64,000 nt of DNA from JAEZVV01 sp036652035. GTDB lineage: Bacteria; Pseudomonadota; Gammaproteobacteria; Burkholderiales; Burkholderiaceae_F. Positions within the stretch are counted from its first letter, which is position 1, and each line of letters begins with the position of its first letter. This document shows, piece by piece, positions 43,942 to 52,606 of the stretch. The stretch covers positions 17,968-81,967 of the forward strand of contig JAVVWR010000004.1 of assembly GCA_036652035.1 (NCBI GenBank), given 5' to 3'. A model generated the notes under the pieces. It was given only the letters and a program-made list of their open reading frames with translations, was not told the DNA's origin and searched no databases. A program made the position numbers and the translations under genes.

Positions 43942-44376
43942 ATGTTCGATTTTTCCGCCGAAGCCGGCTTCTTCGCTCTCTTTGCCGCAGCCTTCATTTC
44001 CGCCACGATCCTGCCGGGTGGCTCCGAGGTCGTTCTTATCGGTGTGCTGCACAAGCACCCCGACATGTTGTGGCAGGCCGTGGCCGTGGCCACGGCAGGC
44101 AATACCTTGGGCGGCATCACCTCGTTCGTGATCGGGCGGCTGATCCCCAACAAGGCGCAGAGCAAATACATCATCTACCTGCACAAATACGGCTATTGGG
44201 CACTGCTTTTCTCGTGGCTGCCGCTGGTGGGCGATGCCTTGTGCATCGGTGCGGGCTGGTTGCGATTCAATCCTTACCTCTCGATCGCCTTGTTCGCGGT
44301 GGGCAAGTTGTTCCGTTATGTGCTGGTGGCTGGCGGCTGGGCGTGGTTTGCCGCGACCTTCCTGGGCGCCGCGTAG
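43942..44376 (+). CDS. yqaA: YqaA family (DedA/SNARE-associated) inner-membrane protein
   Basis: 144 residues from the ATG at 43942. Four or five membrane helices, with the DedA/VTT features FISATILPGGSEVVLI near the N-terminus and HKYGYWALLFSWLPLVGDALCIGAGWLRF in two blocks later (P-x-x-G-D motif). Family members affect membrane lipid transport and proton-motive-force homeostasis; the exact substrate is unknown. It is divergent from putA and 113 bp ahead of etfB, with no obvious link to either. Confidence 0.85.
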   Translation: MFDFSAEAGFFALFAAAFISATILPGGSEVVLIGVLHKHPDMLWQAVAVATAGNTLGGITSFVIGRLIPNKAQSKYIIYLHKYGYWALLFSWLPLVGDALCIGAGWLRFNPYLSIALFAVGKLFRYVLVAGGWAWFAATFLGAA

Positions 44377-44489
44377 GCGAAGTGCTCTAACCAGTGGTGC
44401 GTGGGGGGGGCAGAGGCCGTCCTTATAATTCGCCAAGAACTATTCCTGTAACGCGCGCCGTTCCGGTGCGTTCTTTCCAAGAGAGTCCG

Positions 44490-45239
44490 ATGAAGGTCCT
44501 CGTCCCCGTCAAGCGCGTGGTCGACTACAACGTGAAAGTGCGCGTGAAGTCTGACCAGACCGGCGTCGACATCGCCAATGTGAAGATGTCGATGAACCCC
44601 TTTGATGAAATCGCTGTCGAGGAAGCAACCCGGCTCAAGGAAGCTGGTGTGGCGACCGAGGTAGTGGCGGTGTCGGCTGGCCCGACCCAGGCGCAGGAAA
44701 CCCTGCGCACCGCGATGGCGATTGGTGCCGACCGCGGCCTCCTGATCGAATCGACCGACGAACTGCAGCCGCTTGCCGTGGCCAAGCTGCTGGCTGCCGT
44801 GGTGGCCAAGGAGCAGCCCCAGCTGGTGATCCTGGGCAAGCAGGCGATCGACGATGACGCCAACCAGGTCGGCCAGATGCTGGCCGCGCTGACCGGCATG
44901 GCGCAGGCAACCTTCGCTTCGAAGCTCAGGATCGAAGGCGGCAAGGCGATCGTCTCGCGCGAAGTCGACGGCGGCGTCGAGACCGTTGAGGTCAAGCTGC
45001 CGGCGGTGATCACCGCCGATCTGCGCTTGAACGAGCCGCGTTACGTCACGCTGCCCAACATCATGAAGGCGAAGAAAAAGCCGCTCGAGGTGCTCAAGCC
45101 CGCGGATCTGGGCGTCGATGTGGCTTCGCGCATCAAGACCCTCAAGGTCAGCGAGCCGCCCGCGCGTCAGGCCGGCATCAAGGTGCCGGATGTCGCCACC
45201 CTGGTGGCCAAGCTCAAGACCGAAGCCAAGGTCATCTGA
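44490..45239 (+). CDS. etfB: Electron transfer flavoprotein beta subunit
   Basis: 249 residues, the usual ETF-beta length. Signatures are MKVLVPVKRVVDYNVK, KMSMNPFDEIAVEEATRLKE, AMAIGADRGLLI, ILGKQAIDDDANQVGQM and the late LRLNEPRYVTLPNIMKAKKK. It carries AMP and, with EtfA, passes electrons from acyl-CoA and other dehydrogenases to the ETF:quinone oxidoreductase. AAGAGAG precedes the ATG. It is 34 bp upstream of etfA in one operon with it, ending at a strong terminator. Confidence 0.96.
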   Translation: MKVLVPVKRVVDYNVKVRVKSDQTGVDIANVKMSMNPFDEIAVEEATRLKEAGVATEVVAVSAGPTQAQETLRTAMAIGADRGLLIESTDELQPLAVAKLLAAVVAKEQPQLVILGKQAIDDDANQVGQMLAALTGMAQATFASKLRIEGGKAIVSREVDGGVETVEVKLPAVITADLRLNEPRYVTLPNIMKAKKKPLEVLKPADLGVDVASRIKTLKVSEPPARQAGIKVPDVATLVAKLKTEAKVI

Positions 45240-45273
45240 GGGCTCAGCCCGCATTCATGGAGCGACAAAAAAC

Positions 45274-46203
45274 ATGACCGCCCTCGTCATTGCTGAACAC
45301 GACAATCAACACCTCAAGGCGACCACTCAGGCGATCGTCACCGCCGCCGCCAAGGCCGGCGGCGACGTGCACGTGCTGGTGGCTGGCAGCGGCTGCGCCG
45401 CGGTGGCCGAACAGGCCGCCAAGATCGCCGGTGTGAGCAAGGTGCTCGTGGCCGACGCGCCACAACTGGCCGATCAGCTGGCCGAGACCCTTGCCGCGCA
45501 AGTGGTGACTATCGCCAAGAACTACACCCACGTCTTCTTCCCGGCCTCGGCCTCGGGCAAGAACACCGCGCCGCGCGTGGCTGCGCTGCTTGACGTGGCC
45601 CAGATCTCCGAGATCATCGGCGTCGAATCGGCTGATACCTTCACCCGCCCGATCTACGCCGGTAACGCCATCGCCACGGTGCAGGCGACCGACCCGATCA
45701 AGCTTGCCACCGTCCGCGCCACCAGCTTCGAGCCGGCCGGCGACGGCGGCAGCGCGGCGGTGGAAAGCCTGGCGGCCGTGGCCGACGCGGGCCTGTCCAC
45801 CTTCGTCTCGCGCGAGATGGCCAAGAACGACCGCCCCGAGCTGCAAGGCGCCAAGGTGGTGGTTTCGGGTGGACGCGGCATGGGTTCGGCCGAAAGTTTC
45901 AAGCTGCTCGAGCCGCTCGCCGACAAGCTCGGCGCCGCGATGGGCGCTTCGCGCGCCGCGGTCGATGCGGGTTACGCCCCCAACGACTGGCAGGTGGGCC
46001 AGACCGGCAAGGTGGTCGCGCCCCAGCTCTACTTCGCCGTCGGCATCTCGGGCGCGATCCAGCACCTGGCCGGCATGAAGGACTCCAAGGTGATCGTGGC
46101 GATCAACAAGGACCCGGAGGCGCCGATCTTCTCGGTCGCCGACTACGGTCTGGTCGCCGACCTGTTCGACGCCGTTCCGGCTCTGGTCAAGGAACTCGGC
46201 TGA
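45274..46203 (+). CDS. etfA: Electron transfer flavoprotein alpha subunit
   Basis: 309 residues. The N-terminal domain starts MTALVIAEHDNQHLKATTQA; the FAD-binding C-terminal domain has GGRGMGSAESFKLLEPLADK, DWQVGQTGKVVAPQLYFAVG and ISGAIQHLAGMKDSK. It forms the heterodimer with EtfB and holds the FAD. The downstream acyl-CoA dehydrogenase (46304-48106) is the natural electron donor, though a terminator separates them. Confidence 0.96.
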   Translation: MTALVIAEHDNQHLKATTQAIVTAAAKAGGDVHVLVAGSGCAAVAEQAAKIAGVSKVLVADAPQLADQLAETLAAQVVTIAKNYTHVFFPASASGKNTAPRVAALLDVAQISEIIGVESADTFTRPIYAGNAIATVQATDPIKLATVRATSFEPAGDGGSAAVESLAAVADAGLSTFVSREMAKNDRPELQGAKVVVSGGRGMGSAESFKLLEPLADKLGAAMGASRAAVDAGYAPNDWQVGQTGKVVAPQLYFAVGISGAIQHLAGMKDSKVIVAINKDPEAPIFSVADYGLVADLFDAVPALVKELG

Positions 46204-46225
46204 CGAGTTAGCAGCAGCATCCGAT

Positions 46226-46272
46226 GGGGCGCAGCGACACGGAAATCTCCGTGAACCTGTGCCCCTTTTTTT
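46226..46272 (+). terminator. Rho-independent terminator of the etfBA operon
   Basis: An outer stem GGGGCGCA/TGTGCCCC (46226-46233 with 46258-46265) enclosing an inner CACGGA/TCCGTG hairpin, followed by seven T. It shows that the acyl-CoA dehydrogenase gene 32 bp later needs its own promoter or readthrough. Confidence 0.85.
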
Positions 46273-46303
46273 ATCCGCATCGATTCGAAGTTTGAGGAAG
46301 ACA

Positions 46304-48106
46304 ATGAGCTACACCGCGCCGATCAAGGACATGTTGTTCGTGATGAACGAACTGGCCGGGCTGGACCAAGTGCAGCAGTTGCCGGGTTGCGAGGACGCCA
46401 CGCGCGAAACCGCAGAAGCAGTGCTGGAAGAAAACGCCAGGTTCGTGCAGGACGTGGTGGCGCCGCTCAACCGCGTCGGCGACACCCAGCCGACCTCCTG
46501 GAAAGACGGCGTGGTCACCGCTGCGCCCGGTTTCAAGCAGGCGTTCCAGCAGTTCACCCAGGCCGGCTGGCAGGGCGTGCAACACCCGACCGAGTTCGGT
46601 GGCCAGGGGCTGCCCAAGCTGATCGGCTCGCCCTGCATGGAAATGGTGCAGGCGGCCAACCTCTCGTTCGCTTTGTGCCCGATGCTCTCGGACGGCGCGA
46701 TCGAAGCGCTGCTGGTGGCGGGCAGCGACGAGCAAAAGGCGCTGTATGTGCCCAAGCTGCTCGACGGCACCTGGGCCGGCACCATGAACCTGACCGAGCC
46801 GCAGGCCGGCTCCGATCTCTCGCTGGTGCGCACCCGCGCCGTGCCGCAGGGCGACGGCACGTATCGGGTCAGCGGCACCAAGATCTTCATCACCTGGGGC
46901 GAACACGACATGGCCGAGAACATCGTCCATCTGGTGCTGGCCCGCACGCCGGACGCGCCCGAAGGCGTCAAGGGCATCTCGCTTTTCATCGTGCCCAAGT
47001 TTTTGATCAACGCCGACACCCGCAAGGGTCCGCGCAACGACGTCTACTGCGCGTCGATCGAGCACAAGCTTGGCATCAAGGCGAGCGCGACCTGCGTAAT
47101 GCTTTTTGGTGACGACAAGGGCGAGGTCGGCCCGGGCGCGATCGGTTACTTGATCGGCCAGGAGAATCGCGGCCTCGAAACCATGTTCATCATGATGAAC
47201 GCGGCCCGCTTTGGCGTCGGCATGCAGGGCATTGCGCTCGCCGACCGCGCCTGTCAGCAGGCCGTCGCGTATGCGCGCGACCGCGTTCAGAGCCGCGCGG
47301 TCGAAGGCTCGGCGGGCCCGGTGCCGATCATCCAGCACCCCGACGTGCGCCGTATGTTGATGAGCATGCGTTCGCAGATCGAGGCCGCTCGCGCCATGGC
47401 GTACGTGGCCGCGGCCTGGAGCGATACCGCGCACCACCACCCGGATCCGGCGCAGCGCGCCGCCGCCAAGGCCGCTTACGAATACATGGTGCCGATCATC
47501 AAGGGCTGGTCGACCGAGATGGCGATCGACGTGGCGAGCACCGGGGTCCAGGTTCACGGCGGCATGGGCTTTATCGAGGATACCGGCGCAGCGCAGCACT
47601 ACCGCGACGCCAAGATCCTGACGATCTACGAAGGCACAACCGCGATCCAGGCCAACGACCTGGTCGGCCGCAAGACCGCGCGCGACGGCGGCGCGACGGC
47701 CAAGGCTTTGATCGCCCAGATGCGCGCCACCGCCGACGAGCTGGCCGCCGTGGGCTGCAGCAAGCTGAGCGCGATTCACGCCCAGTTCGTCCCGGCGATC
47801 GATGCCTACGAACAAACCGTCGATTACGTGGTGGCGAACTTCAAAGACGATATCCGGGCCGTGTTTGCGGGCTCGGTGCCTTATCTGATGCTCGCCGGCA
47901 CAGTCCACGGTGGCTGGCAGCTGGCGCGAGCGGCGCTGGTCGCCCGCGCCAAGAAGAAGGCGGGCGAGGACGTCGAGTTCCATCAGGCCAAGGTCACCAC
48001 GGCGCGTTTCTACGCCGAACACATCCTGCCGCGGGCTGCTGCTCTGAAGGTGGCTGCGGTGTCGGGCGCGCTCGGAACCTTGGCGATGGAGGAGGCGGCG
48101 TTCTGA
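46304..48106 (+). CDS. Acyl-CoA dehydrogenase, long DmdC-like form
   Basis: 600 residues, longer than classical acyl-CoA dehydrogenases (about 380) and matching the DmdC-type branch with an extra C-terminal domain. Core motifs are TMNLTEPQAGSDLSLVRTRA, FIMMNAARFGVGMQGIALAD, VHGGMGFIEDTGAAQHYRDA and the catalytic-glutamate segment ILTIYEGTTAIQANDL. It oxidises an acyl-CoA to the 2-enoyl-CoA with FAD and gives electrons to ETF. The substrate (medium or short chain, or methylmercaptopropionyl-CoA) cannot be fixed. GAGGAAG precedes the ATG. Confidence 0.92.
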   Translation: MSYTAPIKDMLFVMNELAGLDQVQQLPGCEDATRETAEAVLEENARFVQDVVAPLNRVGDTQPTSWKDGVVTAAPGFKQAFQQFTQAGWQGVQHPTEFGGQGLPKLIGSPCMEMVQAANLSFALCPMLSDGAIEALLVAGSDEQKALYVPKLLDGTWAGTMNLTEPQAGSDLSLVRTRAVPQGDGTYRVSGTKIFITWGEHDMAENIVHLVLARTPDAPEGVKGISLFIVPKFLINADTRKGPRNDVYCASIEHKLGIKASATCVMLFGDDKGEVGPGAIGYLIGQENRGLETMFIMMNAARFGVGMQGIALADRACQQAVAYARDRVQSRAVEGSAGPVPIIQHPDVRRMLMSMRSQIEAARAMAYVAAAWSDTAHHHPDPAQRAAAKAAYEYMVPIIKGWSTEMAIDVASTGVQVHGGMGFIEDTGAAQHYRDAKILTIYEGTTAIQANDLVGRKTARDGGATAKALIAQMRATADELAAVGCSKLSAIHAQFVPAIDAYEQTVDYVVANFKDDIRAVFAGSVPYLMLAGTVHGGWQLARAALVARAKKKAGEDVEFHQAKVTTARFYAEHILPRAAALKVAAVSGALGTLAMEEAAF

Positions 48107-48140
48107 TGGGGCGCTGATCGGCCGCGGTTGCAACGGCTCT

Positions 48141-48173
48141 AAAACGGGCGGTGCCGAGTTTTCGGTTCCGCCC
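48141..48173 (-). terminator. Terminator of the small membrane protein gene, possibly bidirectional
   Basis: A 12-bp stem with one mismatch (48146-48157 with 48162-48173) and a short loop. On the minus strand it is followed by CGTTTTAG, so it terminates the gene at 48227-48628; it may also slow transcription of the acyl-CoA dehydrogenase gene. Confidence 0.7.
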
Positions 48174-48226
48174 TATGGTGGCGACCTCGGCGCGCCGGGT
48201 GTGGGGCGCGGCTCTTCCTGCGCTGA

Positions 48227-48628
48227 TCAGCGCGCCAGAGAGAGTTCGACCGCGGTCTGGATCGCCAGCACAATGACGCTGAGCGTGACCGTGGAGCCGA
48301 CCAGCAGGGTCGCGATGGCCACCAGGACCACCGGCCAGCCGCTGTGATTGCGCTGTTCAAGGCCGCGGTTGAAGCGGGCATCGAAGCTCGAATCCGGCAT
48401 CAAGGCGATCATCAGGGCATAGATGAAACCCGCGATGGCCGGCGTCATCGCCATGAAAAAGGCGGGAGTTTGGTACCAGTTCTTCACCCCGGCGAGCCAG
48501 GGCAGGGAAATTGCGGTGATCGCCAGCGGTAGCCACCAGCCGCGGTGACGCAAGTAGAGCCAAGGGGCGCCGATTCCGCCTCCCAGGAAGGCGAGTAGCG
48601 CGGCCACGGTCTTATTGCGAAAGGGCAT
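48227..48628 (-). CDS. Small integral membrane protein (TM2/NINE-like), unknown function
   Basis: 133 residues with about four membrane helices: AALLAFLGGGIGAPWLYL, WLPLAITAISLPWLA, PAFFMAMTPAIAGFIYALMI and a C-terminal helix VVLVAIATLLVGSTVTL. The opening N-K-T-V-A-A-L-L-A-F-L-x-G-G-x-G-x-x-x-x-Y-L-R resembles TM2-domain proteins, whose roles are unknown. It is divergent from rpsP and has its own terminator. No soluble domain or catalytic residues are visible. Confidence 0.75.
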   Translation of the reverse strand: MPFRNKTVAALLAFLGGGIGAPWLYLRHRGWWLPLAITAISLPWLAGVKNWYQTPAFFMAMTPAIAGFIYALMIALMPDSSFDARFNRGLEQRNHSGWPVVLVAIATLLVGSTVTLSVIVLAIQTAVELSLAR

Positions 48629-48679
48629 GGCGGATTAGAGGGGGTGGGCCGATCCCAATCCCTTGAGCGCAAGGTGGGC

Positions 48680-48709
48680 TTGCTTGGAAGGGGCTTGGGC
48701 AGATAGAAT
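48680..48709 (+). promoter_or_regulatory. Likely promoter of the rpsP operon
   Basis: TTGCTT (48680-48685), an 18-bp spacer and TAGAAT (48704-48709), about 88 bp before the rpsP ATG. No other -35/-10 pair in this gap is as good. Confidence 0.45.
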
Positions 48710-48796
48710 AACGGGTTTTCGTGGCGCCCGATGCGTTGCGATTGGCAGCGCAGACTTTTCGCGCAACAGTATTTTTCGGATTCCAAAGGAAAAAAG

Positions 48797-49048
48797 ATGG
48801 TCGTGATTCGTCTGGCCCGTGGCGGCTCCAAGAAGCGTCCCTTCTTCAATATCGTCGCCACCGACTCGCGCAACCCGCGCGACGGCCGGTTCATCGAGCG
48901 CGTCGGTTTCTACAACCCGGTGGCTTCGGGTGGCGAGCAGAAGCTTCGCATCGCCCAGGACCGTCTGGCTCACTGGACTGGCGTTGGCGCGCAGATGTCG
49001 CCCACCGTTGAGCGTCTGGTTAAGGAAGCTGCCAAGGCGGCTGCCTGA
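48797..49048 (+). CDS. rpsP: 30S ribosomal protein S16
   Basis: 83 residues, the family length. It reads MVVIRLARGGSKKRPFFNI, then DSRNPRDGRFIERVGFYNPV and the C-terminal GAQMSPTVERLVKEAAK, all typical of S16. AAAGGAAAAA lies just upstream of the ATG. It is the first gene of rpsP-rimM-trmD-rplS, an order kept across most bacteria; intergenic gaps are short (38, 19 and 67 bp), and a terminator closes the operon after rplS. Confidence 0.97.
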   Translation: MVVIRLARGGSKKRPFFNIVATDSRNPRDGRFIERVGFYNPVASGGEQKLRIAQDRLAHWTGVGAQMSPTVERLVKEAAKAAA

Positions 49049-49086
49049 AGCAGGCATCGGTCGGCTCCATGCCGACTGGAGTTGCA

Positions 49087-49599
49087 ATGACAGCGGAACT
49101 GGTTGAACTCGGCAGCCTGCGTGGCGCCTACGGCGTGCGCGGCTGGGTGAGGGTGGTTCCGCATCAGGACGGCGCTGTCCTGCTCGCCACGCGTCACTGG
49201 TGGTTGATGCAAGCGGATGCGCCGGTCGCTCTGAAGCTCGAAGGCGTGCGTCAGCATGGCGGTCCGCACGGTGGCCAATTGGTCGCCAAGTGGGCTGGCT
49301 GCGAGACCAAAGAAAACGCGGATGCGCTTCGTGGTCGCATGGTGGCGGTGGCTCGATCCGAGTTTCCGTCGCTGCCCGCGGGCGAGTTCTATTGGGTCGA
49401 TCTGATCGGCGCCTCGGTGTTTGACCGCGGCGGCGAACTGCTGGGCCAAGTCATTGGCCTGCGCGACAACGGCGCGCACGACCTGATCGAAGTCCAGGGC
49501 AAGGACGGCGAGTTCATGATTCCGCTGGTGCCGGCGTACGTCGATTCGGTCGACGCGCAGGCGCGGCGAGTCACGGTGGACTGGTCGGCCGACTGGTGA
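49087..49599 (+). CDS. rimM: Ribosome maturation factor RimM
   Basis: 170 residues from the ATG at 49087; an ATG 18 bp upstream is possible, but CTGGAG sits right for 49087. The N-terminal RimM beta-barrel starts VELGSLRGAYGVRGWVRVV, and the PRC-barrel C-terminal domain has FYWVDLIGASVFD, DNGAHDLIEVQGKDGEFMIP and AYVDSVD. RimM helps fold the 30S head and binds S19. Position in the rpsP operon confirms the call. Confidence 0.95.
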   Translation: MTAELVELGSLRGAYGVRGWVRVVPHQDGAVLLATRHWWLMQADAPVALKLEGVRQHGGPHGGQLVAKWAGCETKENADALRGRMVAVARSEFPSLPAGEFYWVDLIGASVFDRGGELLGQVIGLRDNGAHDLIEVQGKDGEFMIPLVPAYVDSVDAQARRVTVDWSADW

Positions 49600-49618
49600 T
49601 GTTGTTCGGTTCCAAGCC

Positions 49619-50392
49619 ATGAGCGGCATGCGGTTTGACGCCATCACGCTTTTCCCGGCGATGTTCGCCGCGGTGAGCGAGCAGGGCATCACGCGGCGTG
49701 CGCGCGAGCTCGGCCTGTGGTCCATGGGTTTGTGGAATCCGCGCGATTTCACCACCGATGTCCATCGCACCGTGGACGATCGCCCTTTCGGGGGCGGGCC
49801 GGGCATGGTGATGATGGCAGAACCGCTGGCGGCAACGCTGGCGGGCATTCGTGCGAGTGGCAACTCCGGACGCGTGCTGGCTTTTGCTCCGGGTGGTACT
49901 CGGTTGACGGACTCTCGCGTGCGCGAGTTTGTTGCGGCCAAGGAATCTCTGGTGCTGGTTTGCGGCCGCTATGAGGGCACCGATCAGCGCTTCCTCGACC
50001 AATGCGTGGACGAGGTGGTGTCGATCGGTGACTTTGTGTTGTCCGGTGGTGAACTGGCGGCGATGACTCTGGTCGACGCGGTGGTGCGGCAATTGCCCGG
50101 CGCGATCAAGGACTTGTCGACCAGCGACGAGTCGTTTGCCGACGGCTTGCTCGACGCTCCGCACTACACGCGGCCGGAAGTTTGGCGCGATTTGCCGGTA
50201 CCCGATGTCCTGATGTCGGGTCACCATGCGAAAATTGATGCTTGGCGGCGCGAACAGGCTTTGCTGGCGACAGCGGCTGTGCGGCCCGACATGATTGACA
50301 GCGCGCGTGAGGCAGGCTTGCTTACCAAGCGTGACGAAGGAATCCTGCGCATAGCGCAGATTGGTGCGGTGGGACGCGAGTCCGACCGTTGA
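49619..50392 (+). CDS. trmD: tRNA (guanine37-N1)-methyltransferase
   Basis: 257 residues. MRFDAITLFPAMFAAVSEQG starts the SPOUT-type trefoil knot domain; DDRPFGGGPGMVMM, VCGRYEGTDQRFLDQ and SIGDFVLSGGELAAMTLVDA form the AdoMet-binding knot. The C-terminal YTRPEVWR and DVLMSGHHAKIDAWRREQAL complete the family pattern. It methylates G37 of tRNAs with a G at position 36, preventing +1 frameshifts. The enzyme is essential in many bacteria. Confidence 0.97.
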   Translation: MSGMRFDAITLFPAMFAAVSEQGITRRARELGLWSMGLWNPRDFTTDVHRTVDDRPFGGGPGMVMMAEPLAATLAGIRASGNSGRVLAFAPGGTRLTDSRVREFVAAKESLVLVCGRYEGTDQRFLDQCVDEVVSIGDFVLSGGELAAMTLVDAVVRQLPGAIKDLSTSDESFADGLLDAPHYTRPEVWRDLPVPDVLMSGHHAKIDAWRREQALLATAAVRPDMIDSAREAGLLTKRDEGILRIAQIGAVGRESDR

Positions 50393-50459
50393 GTTTGACC
50401 CCATCCTCTCGGCGGCACATTACAAATCTAGCCGCATGATGATGGCCCAGGAGAAAAGC

Positions 50460-50828
50460 ATGGATCTGATCCAGAAGCTCGAGCAGGAAGAGATCGCCCG
50501 TTTGATGGCGAACAAGACGATTCCCGGTTTCGCCCCCGGCGATACCGTGATCGTCAACGTCAACGTGGTTGAAGGCACGCGCAAGCGCGTCCAGGCCTAC
50601 GAAGGCGTGGTCATCGCCCGCCGCAATCGCGGTCTGAATTCCTCGTTCATCGTGCGTAAGATTTCGAGCGGCGAAGGCGTGGAACGCACCTTCCAGCTCT
50701 ACTCGCCCACCATCGCCAGCATCGAAGTCAAGCGCCGCGGTGATGTCCGTCGCGCCAAGCTCTACTACCTGCGCGATCGTTCGGGCAAGTCGGCTCGCAT
50801 CAAGGAAAAGCTGGCTCGCAAGGGCTAA
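50460..50828 (+). CDS. rplS: 50S ribosomal protein L19
   Basis: 122 residues from the ATG at 50460 (CAGGAG upstream). MDLIQKLEQEEIARLMANK, FAPGDTVIVNVNVVEG and GVVIARRNRGLNSSFIVRKI are L19 signatures, as is the closing RRAKLYYLRDRSGKSARIKE. It is the last gene of the rpsP operon before a strong terminator and binds at the 30S-50S interface. Confidence 0.97.
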   Translation: MDLIQKLEQEEIARLMANKTIPGFAPGDTVIVNVNVVEGTRKRVQAYEGVVIARRNRGLNSSFIVRKISSGEGVERTFQLYSPTIASIEVKRRGDVRRAKLYYLRDRSGKSARIKEKLARKG

Positions 50829-50844
50829 GCCGCTCCAGGCCGAA

Positions 50845-50875
50845 AAGGCCGCCGCGTTTGCGGCGGCCTTTTTTT
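50845..50875 (+). terminator. Rho-independent terminator of the rpsP-rplS operon
   Basis: Perfect 11-bp stem AAGGCCGCCGC/GCGGCGGCCTT (50845-50855 with 50860-50870), GTTT loop, then seven T. Confidence 0.95.
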
Positions 50876-50897
50876 CGTCTTATTCGCTGATCTCCCC

Positions 50898-51578
50898 ATG
50901 GCCCAGTTCGATCCCGAAACCGTTCCCTTAGATCGCGACTTCGGTCTTGCCGAGCGCGGTGCTGCCGTGGCGCCAGTCCGGCTCGTGCCCGACGCGTTGC
51001 GTCAGCGCTTTGCCGCGCCGCCGCTATGGACCCCTGAACTCAGCGCCGATTCGCGCCTGCTCTTGACCAGTCGGCCGGAGCGCCCGGCTGCTGTGCTGGT
51101 GCCAATGGTCGATCGTCCGACCGGGATCACCGTGCTGCTGACGCGTCGCACCGATCATCTGCACGATCACGCCGGGCAGATCAGCTTTCCCGGCGGGCGT
51201 CGCGACGCGGTTGATACCAGCGCCGTGGCGACCGCCTTGCGCGAGACCGAGGAGGAAATCGGGCTGGCTCGCTCCCGCATTGACGTGCTGGGTCATCTGC
51301 CCGACTACCTCACGGTGACCGGTTATCGAGTCACGCCGGTGGTGGCCTTGGTGAGCCCGCCGTTCGAGCTCAGGCTCGATTCCTTCGAGGTCGCGGAAGC
51401 CTTTGAAGTGCCGCTCGCCTATTTAATGGACCCCGTGCACCACCAGCGCCGACGGATCGACTGGGGCGATCAGGCGCGCAGCTTCTATGCCATGCCCTGG
51501 CAGAGCGAGCGCCGCTATTTCATCTGGGGCGCGACCGCGGCCATGCTGCGTAATCTCTATCGATTCCTCGCGGCCTGA
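50898..51578 (+). CDS. Nudix hydrolase, CoA pyrophosphatase type
   Basis: 226 residues. The extended CoAse motif is read as AAVLVPMVDRP then HAGQISFPGGRRDAVD; the Nudix helix follows as ALRETEEEIGL (REx2-EE metal ligands). LPDYLTVTGYRVTPVV and FEVPLAYLMDP belong to the UPF0035/NudL branch. It cleaves CoA or acyl-CoA pyrophosphate to 3',5'-ADP and phosphopantetheine. The order rplS-Nudix-CobD-like is common in Burkholderiales. Confidence 0.9.
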   Translation: MAQFDPETVPLDRDFGLAERGAAVAPVRLVPDALRQRFAAPPLWTPELSADSRLLLTSRPERPAAVLVPMVDRPTGITVLLTRRTDHLHDHAGQISFPGGRRDAVDTSAVATALRETEEEIGLARSRIDVLGHLPDYLTVTGYRVTPVVALVSPPFELRLDSFEVAEAFEVPLAYLMDPVHHQRRRIDWGDQARSFYAMPWQSERRYFIWGATAAMLRNLYRFLAA

Positions 51579-51623
51579 GAGACGGCCGCCGCCTCGCTAC
51601 AATGCGCAAGCAAAGGAGCGGTC

Positions 51624-52583
51624 GTGGCCCTGGTTTCCCTGATTATTGCCTTGTTGGTCGAGCAGTTGCGCGCGCTGCCGGCCGTCAACCCCGTCTATTC
51701 GGTGATCGCGTCGTGGGTGCACGCCGCACCGCGACAGCTCAATGCTGGCCGGCGTCGGCATGGCGTTCTGGCGTGGTTGCTGCTGGTGGCTGCGCCGACA
51801 TTGGCGGTGGCCATCGTCTTTTTTGCCCTGGCCCGCTTTAGCTGGCTGCTCGCGCTCGGCTTCAACGTGCTGGTGCTGTATTTCACGCTGGGCTTTCGGC
51901 AATTCAGCCATCCCGCCACTGAAATCCAGATTGCCTTGGCCAATGGCGATATCGAGACCGCCAGACTTGAACTCACCCGCTGGAAGCGCGAGGAAGACCC
52001 TGCTTACAACGCTGCCGATCTTTCGCTCGATGAATTGGTACGCGAGGCGATCGAACACGGCTTGCTGCTCGCCCAGCGTCACGTCTTTGGCGTTCTTCTC
52101 TGGTTCGTCCTGCTGCCCGGCGCTTCCGGCGCGGTGTTCTATCGCATGGCAACTTATGTGGCGCGGGAATGGAACCGGCCGCCCGAAGGCGTCGCGGTGC
52201 CGGACCGGTTCGGCGATTTTTCACGCCGCGCTGCCGCCTGGATCGACTGGCTGCCAGCGCGCATGACAGCGCTCGGTTTTGCCGTCGTAGGCGATTTCGA
52301 AGGCGGTCTTTACTGCTGGCGGCAGGTCTCCCGCCGCCCCGCGGTCGATGGCATGCCGAGCCCGGACTCACGCACTTTGATTCTTGGCACCGCGAGCGGT
52401 GCTCTGGGCGTGCGTCTGATGCCGGCGGCCGAATATGCCCAGCACTTCGACGAATCCGACACGGCGGGCTTGGCCGAACCCATGTCACAAACCCTACGCT
52501 CGGTGGTGGGCCTGGTCTGGCGCGCCATGCTGCTGTGGCTGGCCTTGCTCGCGCTGATCACGGTCGCGCGTTGGGTGGCTTAA
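51624..52583 (+). CDS. CobD/CbiB-family membrane protein
   Basis: 319 residues starting at GTG 51624, with AAAGGAGCG before it. Four membrane helices (about 1-15, 50-66, 70-90 and 295-315) surround a long soluble loop. Family blocks are HATEIQIALANGDIETARLEL, LDELVREAIEHGLLLAQRHVFG and LLWFVLLPGASGAVFYRMAT. CbiB proper makes adenosylcobinamide, but no other cobalamin genes are here. The protein matches the separate 'CobD/CbiB family' kept in betaproteobacteria next to rplS, whose role (perhaps AmpE-like signalling) is not proven. Confidence 0.8.
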   Translation: MALVSLIIALLVEQLRALPAVNPVYSVIASWVHAAPRQLNAGRRRHGVLAWLLLVAAPTLAVAIVFFALARFSWLLALGFNVLVLYFTLGFRQFSHPATEIQIALANGDIETARLELTRWKREEDPAYNAADLSLDELVREAIEHGLLLAQRHVFGVLLWFVLLPGASGAVFYRMATYVAREWNRPPEGVAVPDRFGDFSRRAAAWIDWLPARMTALGFAVVGDFEGGLYCWRQVSRRPAVDGMPSPDSRTLILGTASGALGVRLMPAAEYAQHFDESDTAGLAEPMSQTLRSVVGLVWRAMLLWLALLALITVARWVA

Positions 52584-52606
52584 AGCCGCTGCGGGAGCAG
52601 CGGCTT
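52583..52606. terminator. Hairpin shared by two convergent stop codons
   Basis: A perfect 10-bp stem AAGCCGCTGC/GCAGCGGCTT (52583-52592 with 52597-52606) with loop GGGA. It spans from the last A of the CobD-like TAA to the TAA of the DUF2007 gene. No T-run on either side, so a bidirectional pause or stabilising hairpin is as likely as a true terminator. Confidence 0.6.
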
